Below are positions 49,966 through 59,028 of a stretch of DNA of 64,000 bases, in pieces. This stretch comes from an uncultured Lachnoclostridium sp. Its GTDB lineage: Bacteria; Bacillota; Clostridia; Lachnospirales; Lachnospiraceae. Position 1 is the stretch's first letter, and each line of letters opens with the position of its first letter. Position numbers and translations under genes: made by a program. Location: contig CAOJBY010000007.1 in NCBI GenBank assembly GCA_948330435.1, positions 1 to 64,000 on the forward strand. Reading direction: 5' to 3'. Below the pieces are notes generated by a model, which did not search any database, was not told the origin of the DNA, and saw only the letters and a program-made list of their open reading frames with translations.

Positions 49966-50844
49966 ATGAGTAGAAGAAAGCGAAAAACAGGCAGAACGAA
50001 TCGTTTGCTTTCACTGATTGTACTTATCATATTGCTGCTCCTTGGGTTGCTTGTGGCAGCCGGCTATTATACAGCCAAAGGGCAAGGACTGTTTGAGAAG
50101 CCGGACGGCAGTCTTCATGCCGGGGCAGGAACTCCGGTGAAAATGCAGGTAAAGATTCAGGTGGCAAAGGCTAGAGCTGAAGCAGAAGAGACAGAGATGG
50201 AGGCGGAGGAGGAAGAAGAAAAGCTTCCGGAGGTAGATCCTGCCCTGCGGCTTCCCAATACTGTGGATTTTGCTGCCTTATGGGAGCAGAATAAAGATGC
50301 CTATGCATGGATTACGATTCCCGGAACCCTGGTGGACTATCCGATACTGCAGCATCCCACAGATGATGAGTATTATCTGAATCACACAATAGATCATGTA
50401 AAGGGTTATCCGGGAAGCATTTATTCGGAATCTATACATCCAAAAGATTTTTCTGCTGCAAATACGATCCTTTATGGACACAATATGAAGAACGATACCA
50501 TGTTTGGCAGTCTTCATGATTATGAAAATGCGGCTTTTTTTGAGGAACATCCTTATGTATATATTCATTTGCCGGATCGAACTCTTCTGTATCAGATTTT
50601 TTCTGCAGTTATATTTCAAAGTGTCTATTTGCCGAACTATCTGAACTATGAAGAGGAGACAGGCTTTCGGGCTTATGTGGAAGAATTGAAAGAGTCGCCA
50701 GGATATATGAATCCGGGAATAGAGCCGTCTTTTGGAAACCGATTATTGACTTTGCACACCTGTATTGGACATGATAAGAATCATCGTTATCTGGTTGTGG
50801 CGGTGTTGGTGGGAGAATATGAGAAAGAATCTGAGGAAGAATAA
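49966..50844 (+). CDS. srtB: Class B sortase
   Basis: 292 residues from ATG 49966 (AAAGGA upstream). A basic N-terminus and one membrane helix (SLIVLIILLLLGLLVAAGYY) anchor it. An acidic linker (EAEETEMEAEEEEEKLPE) leads to the sortase fold: YAWITIPGTLVDYPILQ, TILYGHNMKNDTMFGSL (catalytic His), LLTLHTCIGHDKNHRYLVVA (catalytic Cys and Arg). The His-Cys-Arg triad and length fit class B. It joins substrates with a C-terminal sorting signal to the wall. No substrate gene with such a signal is apparent next to it. Confidence 0.92.
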   Translation: MSRRKRKTGRTNRLLSLIVLIILLLLGLLVAAGYYTAKGQGLFEKPDGSLHAGAGTPVKMQVKIQVAKARAEAEETEMEAEEEEEKLPEVDPALRLPNTVDFAALWEQNKDAYAWITIPGTLVDYPILQHPTDDEYYLNHTIDHVKGYPGSIYSESIHPKDFSAANTILYGHNMKNDTMFGSLHDYENAAFFEEHPYVYIHLPDRTLLYQIFSAVIFQSVYLPNYLNYEEETGFRAYVEELKESPGYMNPGIEPSFGNRLLTLHTCIGHDKNHRYLVVAVLVGEYEKESEEE

Positions 50845-50845
50845 A

Positions 50846-51652
50846 ATGAAAACAGACGCAGGAAAAAAGGCATTGCTTGTGGTAAGCTTTGGTACAAGCT
50901 TTGGGAGGACCAGAGAAAAAACCATTGATCAGATAGAAAAGGATCTGGCCGCAGCATTTCCGGATTATCAGATGTATCGGGCATGGACCAGCAAAATAAT
51001 TATAGCAAAGATATTAAGACGGGACGGAGTAAAGATCCACACAGTAAAAGAAGCGATGGAGCAGATGCTTGCGGACGGAGTCAGCGAGGTTCTGGTACAG
51101 CCCACCCATCTGGTAAATGGCATAGAAAATGATCAGATGAAAGAGGATGCACTTTCCTGCAAAGCAGCATTTACATCCATTTCTTTTGGAGAGCCACTGC
51201 TTACCAGTACGGAGGATCAGGAGAAAGCTATTCAGGCGGTAATGGCAGAATTTACAGAACTTATGGAAAAACAGGCCCTTGTATTTATGGGACATGGGAC
51301 TACTCACTATGCCAATTCCATCTATGCGGCTCTGGACTATATGATGAAAGATCTGGGATACACACATACATTTCTTGGAACCGTAGAGGCATACCCGTCC
51401 CTGGTTACCCTGATGAAAAAAGTGGGGGAACTTAAACCTGAGAAAGTTCTCTTAGCTCCTTTCATGGTAGTGGCCGGTGATCATGCCATCCACGACATGT
51501 CCGGGGAGGATGAGGATTCCTGGCGGAGCCGTTTTGAAGCAGAGGGCTTCAGCGTGGAATGCATTATGAAAGGTTTGGGCGAATACTCCGGTATTCGAAA
51601 GCTTTACATAGAGCATGCAAAAGCAGCCGAAGCCAGGCTGCATCCGTCTTAA
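50846..51652 (+). CDS. cbiK: Sirohydrochlorin cobaltochelatase CbiK
   Basis: 268 residues from ATG 50846, one base after the sortase stop, with GAGGAAGA upstream. Features of CbiK: LLVVSFGTSFGRTREKTIDQ, RAWTSKIIIAKI, VLVQPTHLVNGIENDQM, and metal-site His residues in LVFMGHGTTHYANSIY and VAGDHAIHDMSGEDEDSW. It inserts cobalt into sirohydrochlorin in the anaerobic B12 pathway; a role in other metal-porphyrinoid insertion is possible. No signal peptide is seen. No other cobalamin gene or riboswitch lies near. Confidence 0.92.
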   Translation: MKTDAGKKALLVVSFGTSFGRTREKTIDQIEKDLAAAFPDYQMYRAWTSKIIIAKILRRDGVKIHTVKEAMEQMLADGVSEVLVQPTHLVNGIENDQMKEDALSCKAAFTSISFGEPLLTSTEDQEKAIQAVMAEFTELMEKQALVFMGHGTTHYANSIYAALDYMMKDLGYTHTFLGTVEAYPSLVTLMKKVGELKPEKVLLAPFMVVAGDHAIHDMSGEDEDSWRSRFEAEGFSVECIMKGLGEYSGIRKLYIEHAKAAEARLHPS

Positions 51653-51795
51653 TTTTTTATTAAAGTTATTCACAATCCCTCCCCGATATGGTAATATTTT
51701 GATTGAGAATATAAAACAGACAACCCGGGTTTTAGCAAAACAGATGTAGTAACAGTATTTTGCGAAACTAAATATCAAAAAGCGAGGATAAAAGC

Positions 51796-53313
51796 ATGAG
51801 AGGTGTCTATACAAACGTAGTAGAGATTCGCCAGAAGATTTTTACGGAAGTGGCCCGCATGGCCTACGAGGGCGGAGATTATTCCCGCATCATTGATTTG
51901 CCCTATAAAATCATTCCCGGTGAAGTGGCAACCTATCGGGAAAGTGTATTCTTAGAGCGAGCCATCGTAGAAGAACGTCTGCGTCTGGCCATTGGTCTCC
52001 CTCTACGGAAAATGACGGAGCATGCTCCCGTATCTCAGGGAATTGAGGAGAGTGCCATTGCGGAAAAATATTACGATCCGCCTCTGGTAAATATCATCAA
52101 ATTTGCCTGTCATGCCTGCCCGGATAAAGAAGTGTGGGTAACGGATGCCTGTCAGGGCTGTCTGGCCCATCCCTGTAAAGAAGTATGTCCCAAAGATGCC
52201 ATTTCCATCGTAAACGGACGTTCCGTAGTGGATCAGGAAAAATGTATCAAGTGCGGAAGATGCATGAAGAACTGTCCCTATGGGGCAATCGTGCAGATGG
52301 AGCGTCCCTGTGCCAAAGCCTGCGGCGTGGATGCTATCGGTACGGATGAATTCGGCCGGGCCGATATAGATTATGATAAATGTGTTTCCTGCGGCATGTG
52401 CCTAGTAAACTGTCCCTTTGGAGCCATTGCAGATAAGAGCCAGATCTTCCAGGTAATCCATGCCATCAAAAGTGATACACCCGTTTACGTAGCCCTTGCA
52501 CCGGCCTTTGTAGGTCAGTGGGGGAAAGAACTTCCAGCGGAGAAGATCAAAGAAGCATTTCGCCATCTCGGCTTTGCGGATGTAATGGAGGTGGCTGTGG
52601 GAGCTGACCTTTGTACCATAGAGGAGGCAAGGGATTTCCTGGAAGAGGTGCCGGAAAAGCAGCCCTTTATGGGTACCTCCTGCTGTCCGGCCTGGTCTGT
52701 GATGGCTAAGAAGCTGTATCCGGATTTTGCCCCTTATATTTCCATGGCACTGACGCCGATGGTACTTACCGGCCGTCTTCTCAAAAAAGAGCATCCGGGC
52801 TGCAAGGTAGTCTTCATAGGACCCTGTGCGGCCAAGAAGCTGGAGGCCAGCCGCAGGACCATTCGTAGTGATGTAGACTTTGTACTGACTTTCGAGGAAG
52901 TCATGGGTATGTTTGAGGCAAAGAGTGTGGACTTTGAAGCCATCACTCAGTCGGAGAATCTGGCAGATGCAAGCGGTGACGGAAGAGGCTTTGCGGTAAC
53001 CGGAGGCGTAGCCTCCGCAGTGGTGAACTGCATTCATGAGATGGAGCCGGGACGGGAAGTGAAAGTGCAAAGTGCTGAAGGCTTAAGGGCCTGTCGGGAG
53101 ATGCTGGATTTGGCGAAAAAGGGCCAGTATGACGGCTATCTTCTGGAGGGCATGGCCTGCCCGGGAGGCTGCGTGGGCGGAGCTGGAACCTTAAAGAGTC
53201 CCACGGCATCCAAGGGACAGGTAAAGCTGAGCATGAAGAAAGCTGGAAGCCAGAGTGTATTTTCCAGCGGCTATAAAGAGTATCTGGAGATTCTGGAGGA
53301 AAAGAATCAATGA
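51796..53313 (+). CDS. [FeFe] hydrogenase, group B type
   Basis: 505 residues. The N-terminal half has several [4Fe-4S] motifs: CHACPDKEVWVTDACQGC, CIKCGRCMKNCPYGAI and CVSCGMCLVNCPFGAI. The H-cluster domain has L1 TSCCPAW (294-300), L2 IGPCAAKKLEA (341-351) and L3 MACPGGCVGG near the C-terminus, which provide the four Cys ligands. The sequence is of the monomeric group B1/B3 type, whose physiological role is less clear than that of group A. No maturase genes lie near. The start follows AGCGAGGATAAAAGC. The YfcE gene overlaps its stop. Confidence 0.93.
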   Translation: MRGVYTNVVEIRQKIFTEVARMAYEGGDYSRIIDLPYKIIPGEVATYRESVFLERAIVEERLRLAIGLPLRKMTEHAPVSQGIEESAIAEKYYDPPLVNIIKFACHACPDKEVWVTDACQGCLAHPCKEVCPKDAISIVNGRSVVDQEKCIKCGRCMKNCPYGAIVQMERPCAKACGVDAIGTDEFGRADIDYDKCVSCGMCLVNCPFGAIADKSQIFQVIHAIKSDTPVYVALAPAFVGQWGKELPAEKIKEAFRHLGFADVMEVAVGADLCTIEEARDFLEEVPEKQPFMGTSCCPAWSVMAKKLYPDFAPYISMALTPMVLTGRLLKKEHPGCKVVFIGPCAAKKLEASRRTIRSDVDFVLTFEEVMGMFEAKSVDFEAITQSENLADASGDGRGFAVTGGVASAVVNCIHEMEPGREVKVQSAEGLRACREMLDLAKKGQYDGYLLEGMACPGGCVGGAGTLKSPTASKGQVKLSMKKAGSQSVFSSGYKEYLEILEEKNQ

Positions 53314-53852
53314 AAATCATGATTGCGTCGGATATTCATGGGGCGGCGGGCTACTGTGAGCAGATGTTAGCGGCCTATGACAGGGAGCAGGGGGAGAAGC
53401 TTCTTTTATTGGGAGACATTCTCTATCACGGTCCCCGTAACGACTTGCCGGAGGGCTATGCCCCCAAGGAAGTTCTGGCTATGCTGAATGCCCGGAGGGA
53501 AGAACTGCTCTGTGTACGGGGAAACTGTGATACAGAAGTAGATCAGATGGTGCTTAAATTCCCCATATTGGCAGAGTACTGCATTCTCTATGAAAAGAAT
53601 CGGATGATTTTTGCCACCCATGGCCATAACTTTAATGAACAAAAGCTTCCCATGCTGAAAAAGGGAGATATACTGCTTCATGGCCACACCCATGTGCCGG
53701 TATGTAAGGAGACAGAAGACTATATCTATTTAAATCCTGGTTCTGTGTCCATTCCAAAAGAGGGGAGCTGGCACGGATATCTGATGCTGGAGGACGGGAG
53801 GTTCGCCTGGAAGGAGCTGGACGGGGCCCTTAAGCAGGAATTCTGCATTTGA
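53310..53852 (+). CDS. yfcE: YfcE-type metallophosphodiesterase
   Basis: 180 residues. Metal motifs of calcineurin-like phosphoesterases: IMIASDIHGAAG (D-x-H), LLLGDILYHG (GD), CVRGNCDTEVD (GNCD), FATHGHNF and LLHGHTHVP. These match YfcE/MJ0936-type phosphodiesterases acting on small phosphodiester substrates. The start overlaps the hydrogenase stop (ATGA), so the two are co-translated. The functional link is unclear. Confidence 0.92.
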   Translation: MKIMIASDIHGAAGYCEQMLAAYDREQGEKLLLLGDILYHGPRNDLPEGYAPKEVLAMLNARREELLCVRGNCDTEVDQMVLKFPILAEYCILYEKNRMIFATHGHNFNEQKLPMLKKGDILLHGHTHVPVCKETEDYIYLNPGSVSIPKEGSWHGYLMLEDGRFAWKELDGALKQEFCI

Positions 53853-53883
53853 CGGAATGAAGATGAGTAAGAAAGTCATATAA

Positions 53884-55269
53884 ATGGTTGGTGAGAGAAT
53901 TTTGGAACAGACAGAACGGAAAATGGGGCATAAGCTGCATGCGTCCCGGTTTTCCAAGGTACAGATTATAGCCCTGAGCTTTCTTGGAATTATTTTTGTG
54001 GGTACGCTTTTGCTGCTGCTGCCTATTTCAACCAGGGAGGGACAGAGCACCAGTCTTTTGGATGCGGCATTTACGGCAGTTAGTGCTACCTGTGTAACCG
54101 GACTCATTGTCCATGATACCTTTTTGCACTGGACACTTTTTGGCCAGCTTGTGATTTTGGTGATGATTCAGCTGGGAGGCCTGGGACTGATGGCTTTCAG
54201 TGTTACATTTTCCCTGCTTCTTCGTCGGAGAATCGGCTTAAAAGAGAGGGGAATTTTACAGGAAAGCGTCAATACTTTTCAGATCGGCGGAATTGTAAAA
54301 TTGGTGCGGCGTATACTTCTCGGAACTCTGCTCTTTGAGGGAGCAGGAGCCATTCTTTTGTCCTTTCGGTTTGTGGGGGATTTTGGATTTGGAAAAGGTC
54401 TTTATTATGGGATCTTTCATTCTGTCTCTGCATTCTGCAACGGAGGCTTTGACTTGATGGGGGTGCGTCAGGCCGGAAGCTCTTTGACTTTTTATGCAGG
54501 GGATCCGTTGGTGAATTTGACTATAATCTTTCTTATTTTAATCGGCGGAATCGGTTTTCTGGTATGGGATGATCTGCTGAAAAATAAGTGGCATTTTCGG
54601 CATTACCGTCTTCATACGAAGCTGGTGCTGTCTATGACGGTGATTCTTCTGTTTGGTGGAGCATTGTTCTTTTACCTGCTGGAAAGAGATGGAGTCCTTG
54701 CGGGAGAGCCGGTGGGAAAACAGATCCTCTTAAGCCTGTTCCAATCGGCTACGACCAGAACAGCGGGCTTTAATACGACGGATACGGCAGCCTTAAGTGA
54801 CAGCAGTAAGCTTTGTATGGTGATGCTTATGTTTGTGGGCGGAAATCCCGGCTCTACAGCAGGAGGAATCAAGACCACCACATTGGCGGTCCTGCTGATT
54901 TATCTGCGTTCTACCCTGCGAAAGACTAAGGGGGCAGAGGTCTTCGGTCGAAGACTGGAGGAGGATGTGGTCAAACGGGCGGCAGCCATTTTAACCTTAA
55001 GTCTGATGCTGGATTTGTTTGGTACGCTGGTGATTACGGCAGTGGAGCAGCTTCCCCTGGCGGATGTACTGTTTGAAGTGTGCTCAGCCCTTGGAACTGT
55101 GGGAATTTCTGCAGGAATAACCGGAAGCCTGACGATATTCAGCAAGCTTATTTTGATGTTTTTGATGTACTGCGGCAGGTTGGGAAGCCTGACGTTCGCT
55201 TTGATTTTTACAGAGAATCGCCAGACATCACCAGCACAGAAGCCTACGGAACGGATTCTGGTGGGCTGA
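53884..55269 (+). CDS. TrkH/KtrB potassium transporter subunit
   Basis: 461 residues. Four pore-loop regions of the Trk/Ktr family are visible: AAFTAVSATCVTGLI, GIFHSVSAFCNGGFDL, SLFQSATTRTAGFNTTD and MFVGGNPGSTAGGIKTTT. About eight main membrane helices flank them. It forms the K+ channel part. The start is ATG 53884, and the gene ends in TGACAGGATATTAC, the beginning of the recurring leader motif. The regulatory subunit gene follows by 36 bases. Confidence 0.94.
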   Translation: MVGERILEQTERKMGHKLHASRFSKVQIIALSFLGIIFVGTLLLLLPISTREGQSTSLLDAAFTAVSATCVTGLIVHDTFLHWTLFGQLVILVMIQLGGLGLMAFSVTFSLLLRRRIGLKERGILQESVNTFQIGGIVKLVRRILLGTLLFEGAGAILLSFRFVGDFGFGKGLYYGIFHSVSAFCNGGFDLMGVRQAGSSLTFYAGDPLVNLTIIFLILIGGIGFLVWDDLLKNKWHFRHYRLHTKLVLSMTVILLFGGALFFYLLERDGVLAGEPVGKQILLSLFQSATTRTAGFNTTDTAALSDSSKLCMVMLMFVGGNPGSTAGGIKTTTLAVLLIYLRSTLRKTKGAEVFGRRLEEDVVKRAAAILTLSLMLDLFGTLVITAVEQLPLADVLFEVCSALGTVGISAGITGSLTIFSKLILMFLMYCGRLGSLTFALIFTENRQTSPAQKPTERILVG

Positions 55270-55297
55270 CAGGATATTACAGAACGAAAAATGGAGA
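55267..55297 (+). promoter_or_regulatory. Leader motif copy between trkH and trkA
   Basis: TGACAGGATATTACAGAACG then AAAAATGGAG. TGA is the stop of the trkH gene, as in the copy at 22980. The GGAG at 55294-55297 is the ribosome site for ATG 55306. Confidence 0.55.
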
Positions 55298-55305
55298 ATA
55301 CGGAA

Positions 55306-55956
55306 ATGAAATCTATTTTGATGATTGGCATGGGAAAATTTGGCCACCTGCTTTGCATGAATATGGCTGAATTAGATAATGAAATTATGATTGTGGACGA
55401 GGATGAGGAGCGACTGTCGGATTTGCTGCCGCTGGTAACCAGTGCTCAGATCGGTGACTGTACCAATGTGGAGGTGCTTAAGAGCCTTGGTATTCGGAAT
55501 TTTGACGTATGCTTTGTGTGCATCAGCGGAAATTTCCAGAACAGTCTGGAGATTACGAGTCTGCTAAAAGAGTTGGGAGCAAGCTATGTGGTGAGCAAGG
55601 CGGAACGGGATATACAGGCCAAGTTTTTGCTGCGGAACGGGGCGGATGAAGTTATTTATCCGGAGAGAGACATAGCGGAACGTGCGGCAAAGAAATTCAG
55701 TTCCAACCATGTCTTTGATTATCTGGAACTGACGGATGATTACGGAATCTATGAGATCCCTCTTCTGCGGGAATGGATTGGCAAGAGCATCAGGGAACTT
55801 GATTTCCGGGTTCGCTACAAAGTTAGTATTCTGGGAATCAAAACGGGAGAGGATTTAAGCCTGCTTCCTTCGCCAGACGACACTTTTGAAAGAGAACAGC
55901 ATCTGATGGTGATTGGAAAAAAGAAAGATATAGACAGAATCCTTCAGAAAATGTAA
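55306..55956 (+). CDS. TrkA/KtrA potassium uptake regulator
   Basis: 216 residues from ATG 55306, preceded by GGAG at nine bases; ATG 55291 is in frame but would place the ribosome site inside the gene. The RCK_N domain reads SILMIGMGKFGHLLCMNMAE with Asp after the second strand (MIVDEDEER), IGDCTNVEVLKSLGI and DVCFVCISGNFQNSL. The RCK_C domain begins near residue 135 (EIPLLREWIGKSIRELDFR). It binds NAD(H) or ATP and gates the TrkH channel. The two genes form an operon. Confidence 0.93.
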   Translation: MKSILMIGMGKFGHLLCMNMAELDNEIMIVDEDEERLSDLLPLVTSAQIGDCTNVEVLKSLGIRNFDVCFVCISGNFQNSLEITSLLKELGASYVVSKAERDIQAKFLLRNGADEVIYPERDIAERAAKKFSSNHVFDYLELTDDYGIYEIPLLREWIGKSIRELDFRVRYKVSILGIKTGEDLSLLPSPDDTFEREQHLMVIGKKKDIDRILQKM

Positions 55957-56060
55957 AAAGATAATCAGAAGATATGAAATTGTTGTAAAAGGGGACGGGA
56001 AGAACGATTAAGAGAGAAGAGCAGAGGAACCGATCCAACAGGGGCGGGCGGCCTGAGAGA

Positions 56061-56705
56061 ATGAGCAGAATAAACAGAAGAGAACGGGAACGAAGAAAGA
56101 AGCAGCGTAGAAGAAATGCGGTCCTGGCACGGATGCTGGCTCTTTTTGTAGTACTTCTTTTTGGAATTGGAATGGGTTTTGGTATTTACAGAATCTATCA
56201 AAGGGTGACCAGGGAACCAGTGGATCCACCGGAGATAATGGAAGATTTCCTTACAGAGAATCCTTATTCCAGACCGGGAGAGGAACTGAAAAAGGTAAAG
56301 AATATTTTTGTCCACTATACGGCCAATCAGGAGACCAGTGCAGAACAGAACCGCAGCTATTTTGAAAATCTCAAAGATACACATGAGACATCGGCCAGTG
56401 CCCACTTTATCATCGGGTATGACGGAGAGATTATCCAGTGCATTCCTTTAGAGGAGATAGCTTATGCGGTGAAAGGGAGGAATTATGACTCCGTTTCTAT
56501 TGAGTGCTGCTATCTTGCAGAGGACGGAAGCTTTACAGAGGCAACCTATGAATCTCTGATTCACCTGACGGACTGGCTGCTGTATGAATATAATTTAAAG
56601 CCAAAGGATGTACTTCGTCATTATGATGCAGGCGGCAAGCTTTGTCCGTTGTATTATGTGGAGCATGAGGATGAGTGGGAACAGCTTTTAAAAGAATTGA
56701 AATAG
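56061..56705 (+). CDS. Membrane-anchored PGRP/Amidase_2 domain protein
   Basis: 214 residues. A basic N-terminus (RINRRERERRKKQRRRN) and one helix (VLARMLALFVVLLFGIGMGF) anchor it. The amidase-2 domain has a zinc His in IFVHYTANQETS, SAHFIIGYDGEIIQCIPL, ISIECCYL-like SVSIECCYLAEDGSF, and a second His in VLRHYDAGGKLCPLYY. It cleaves the muramic acid-alanine bond or binds peptidoglycan. The ribosome site is weak. It follows the trkA gene by about 100 bases. Confidence 0.88.
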   Translation: MSRINRRERERRKKQRRRNAVLARMLALFVVLLFGIGMGFGIYRIYQRVTREPVDPPEIMEDFLTENPYSRPGEELKKVKNIFVHYTANQETSAEQNRSYFENLKDTHETSASAHFIIGYDGEIIQCIPLEEIAYAVKGRNYDSVSIECCYLAEDGSFTEATYESLIHLTDWLLYEYNLKPKDVLRHYDAGGKLCPLYYVEHEDEWEQLLKELK

Positions 56706-56747
56706 CTTTACATAGGAACGGAAGATTTCAACAAGGGGGATAAGAAA

Positions 56748-57500
56748 ATGAATGGCAAATTTGTTCCAATGACAGAAAAATACAGGAAAAAGCATTATCC
56801 CGAGGGATACTTTGTTGCCACGGCAAAAAGTAATAACAGTGCGGGAATTGGTGTGATTATTATGGGGGCAATCATGGCACTCGCTGGAGGAGCCGGGGTG
56901 TTTTTTGTGCTTCGATTTTTTTTGGCAGAGTTTTTTAACGGAGGAGCCGATACTTCAGATATTCCGGGAATGCTGTTTCTCCTGGCCTTTCCCGGATTTT
57001 TCTTTCTTTTAGGTGCTTTTTTTGTTTATTTAGGAATACAGAAAAAGGGAATGGGGCTAGAGGAAAGCATTCAGGCAAGTGTGGAAGCCAGCGGCTACCC
57101 GGAAAGCATCATCCGGGATTTTGACAGACAGGTATCCTATCCAGACACCATTGTTTTTCAATTGAAAGGAGACGGAACTAAGGGAATTCTAACAAAAGAT
57201 TATATTTGTAGTTGTCTGTCATCCGTTATTATAAAGCGGGAGGATATAAAGGCTGTTTATCTGGTGGAGCAGGAGCAAAAAATATCTATTCGAAACAGTG
57301 TAAAAACAATTTATAGTTTGAATCTTGAGATCCTTTCAAAGCACGGAACGTGTTGTGGCATAGTGGGTGCAAAAAAACAAAGCGTCAATGACTTAATTGC
57401 CATGCTTAAGGAAACGAATCCAGATATTGACACGGCAGGAGGAAAAGTGTTTTCCGAAAGTGAGTTTGAGACTTTGAAAAACGAACTGAAAAATATATAA
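56748..57500 (+). CDS. Membrane protein, unrecognised
   Basis: 250 residues. Two long hydrophobic segments lie at about 33-60 (GIGVIIMGAIMALAGGAGVF) and 73-100 (GMLFLLAFPGFFFLLGAFFV). The C-terminal 130 residues are soluble with strands (TIVFQLKGDGTKGILTKDYI, YSLNLEILSKHGTCCGIVGA), compatible with a PH-like domain, although this is a guess. The start follows AAGGGGGATAAGAAA. It stands between the amidase and NlpC/P60 genes. Confidence 0.6.
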   Translation: MNGKFVPMTEKYRKKHYPEGYFVATAKSNNSAGIGVIIMGAIMALAGGAGVFFVLRFFLAEFFNGGADTSDIPGMLFLLAFPGFFFLLGAFFVYLGIQKKGMGLEESIQASVEASGYPESIIRDFDRQVSYPDTIVFQLKGDGTKGILTKDYICSCLSSVIIKREDIKAVYLVEQEQKISIRNSVKTIYSLNLEILSKHGTCCGIVGAKKQSVNDLIAMLKETNPDIDTAGGKVFSESEFETLKNELKNI

Positions 57501-57523
57501 GTAGTCCCTTTTTTTGGAAAGTG

Positions 57524-57552
57524 TTGAAATCGGTATATGGACCGGGTATAAT
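57524..57552 (+). promoter_or_regulatory. Promoter of the NlpC/P60 gene
   Basis: TTGAAA (57524-57529), 17 bases, TATAAT (57547-57552), about 50 bases before the ATG at 57601. Confidence 0.8.
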
Positions 57553-57600
57553 TATAGTGTTGTTTGTATATCCAAATATAATTTATAAAGCGAGGACAGG

Positions 57601-58800
57601 ATGAAGAGAAGAAAAATACATATCAGGGTGACGGCGGTTATGCTTGCCCTGTGCCTCTGCTTTTCCATACAGGCATCTGCTACAGAGGCCGATTTGAAAA
57701 GGCAGCAGAAAGAGACACAGCGTCAGTTGGACGAGATTAACAATCAGATGAAAGCGATTGAAGGGCAGCGTGACGCAGTGCTGGCAGAGATTGATTCTTT
57801 GGGATCAGAACTTACGGATTTGGTGCTGAACCTGGAACTTTTGGCTGCAGATCTGGAGATGAAGCAGGAAGAATTGGAGCAGGCTCAGGCAGATTATGAA
57901 GCTGCAAAAAGACAGGAAGAAGAGCAGTATGAGGCCATGAAGCTGCGGATTCAGTTTATTTATGAAGAGGGTGAGTCAGATTATCTCACTATGTTTTTGG
58001 AGGCAAAGAGTTTTGGGGACTTTTTGAACCGTCAGGAATATGCACAGGAGATTCATAAGCAAGATCGGGACATGCTGACGGCTTATCAGGAGACGAAAGA
58101 ACAGGTTGAGGAACTTCGGGATCAGTTAGAGGTGGAAAAAGCGGAGTTAGAGACTGTTCAGGATGAGTATGAGCAGGAAAAGGCTGAAGTAGAACGGACT
58201 CTGGCTGAAAAACAAGCCCAGGAGGCTGATTATGAAAGTAAGCTTGCCAGTGCTCAGGCCAAGGCCAAGGAATACAAGAATAAGATTAAGGAACAGGCAG
58301 CTCAACTCAGAAAGCTGGAGGAGGAACGCAGAAGGAGGGAGGCCGAAGCGGCGGCAGCAGCGGCGGCAGTGGCCAATAATAATAATTCTACCGGAACGAT
58401 AAAAGGAGGTGTGGTTTCTGGTGGAACCGGCGGAGGAACGACTGTGACCGGGAATAGTTCTAAGGGCAGAGATATTGCCAACTATGCATTGAAGTTTGTT
58501 GGGCGTCCGTATGTGTATGGAGGAACAAGCCTTACTAATGGTGCCGATTGTTCAGGCTTTACCTGGGCGGTATTCCAGCATTTTGGAATCTCTCTTCCCA
58601 GGTCATCCGGTGCACAGGGGAGCGGTGGTCGGGCAGTGAGCTATACCGAGGCACAGGCAGGAGATATTATCTACTATGGCGGGCATGTGGGGATCTATCT
58701 GGGAGGCGGAAGAATCGTACATGCAAGCACAGAGAAGACCGGAATTAAGACAGAGAGTGCAACCTATCGAAATATTTTGTCAGTACGCAGGTATTATTAA
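57601..58800 (+). CDS. Secreted NlpC/P60 peptidoglycan hydrolase
   Basis: 399 residues. A signal peptide (AVMLALCLCFSIQASATEA) is followed by a long coiled coil from 28 to about 255, rich in Glu/Gln/Lys, as in CwlO/PcsB-type proteins. An Ala-rich then Gly/Thr/Asn-rich linker leads to the NlpC/P60 domain (about 295-399): GRPYVYGGTSLTNGADCSGF with the catalytic Cys, YGGHVGIYLGGGRIVHAST with the His residues. It cuts stem peptides (gamma-D-Glu to diamino acid). The coiled coil in CwlO-like proteins is controlled by FtsEX; no ftsEX is visible here. Confidence 0.93.
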   Translation: MKRRKIHIRVTAVMLALCLCFSIQASATEADLKRQQKETQRQLDEINNQMKAIEGQRDAVLAEIDSLGSELTDLVLNLELLAADLEMKQEELEQAQADYEAAKRQEEEQYEAMKLRIQFIYEEGESDYLTMFLEAKSFGDFLNRQEYAQEIHKQDRDMLTAYQETKEQVEELRDQLEVEKAELETVQDEYEQEKAEVERTLAEKQAQEADYESKLASAQAKAKEYKNKIKEQAAQLRKLEEERRRREAEAAAAAAAVANNNNSTGTIKGGVVSGGTGGGTTVTGNSSKGRDIANYALKFVGRPYVYGGTSLTNGADCSGFTWAVFQHFGISLPRSSGAQGSGGRAVSYTEAQAGDIIYYGGHVGIYLGGGRIVHASTEKTGIKTESATYRNILSVRRYY

Positions 58801-58807
58801 GGAAAGG

Positions 58808-58854
58808 TACCCTCAGTGTAGAAGAGGTGTGTGCTCCCTTGTACACTGAGGGTA
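58808..58854. repeat. GTACAC repeat, inverted pair
   Basis: TACCCTCAGTGTA (58808-58820) and TACACTGAGGGTA (58842-58854) form a perfect 13-bp inverted repeat around 21 bases. The right arm includes CCCTTGTACACTGAGGG as in the other copies. It lies directly after the NlpC/P60 stop and before a separate terminator. Confidence 0.75.
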
Positions 58855-58856
58855 AG

Positions 58857-58894
58857 GAAGCTGTAGAGTGATATGCTCTGCAGTTTCTTTTTTT
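58857..58894 (+). terminator. Rho-independent terminator
   Basis: GAAGCTGTAGAG (58857-58868) pairs with CTCTGCAGTTTC (58876-58887) with two G-T pairs, followed by TTTTTTT. Confidence 0.88.
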
Positions 58895-58934
58895 ATATCA
58901 CTTTTTAAGATTTCTTTAAAATAAATAAAATATA

Positions 58935-58963
58935 TTGACAATAATATATATATATGATATATA
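58935..58963 (+). promoter_or_regulatory. Promoter of the GntR/ABC operon
   Basis: TTGACA (58935-58940), 17 bases, TATATA (58958-58963). The spacer is an alternating AT stretch with dyad symmetry (ATATATATATGATATAT), which may be the site of the GntR regulator. Confidence 0.7.
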
Positions 58964-59028
58964 CATTATAACAGATATGCACACGTAAATAATACCTGCA
59001 TTTCTGTGCAGAACATAAGAGGTGAAGG

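Noticed and set aside
50846..51652. Cobalamin riboswitch upstream of cbiK
   Set aside because: Only one base separates it from the sortase gene, and no B12-box-like sequence is visible before the sortase gene.
58808..58854. Inverted GTACAC pair as the terminator of the NlpC/P60 gene
   Set aside because: It has no T-run; a separate hairpin with TTTTTTT follows at 58857-58894.
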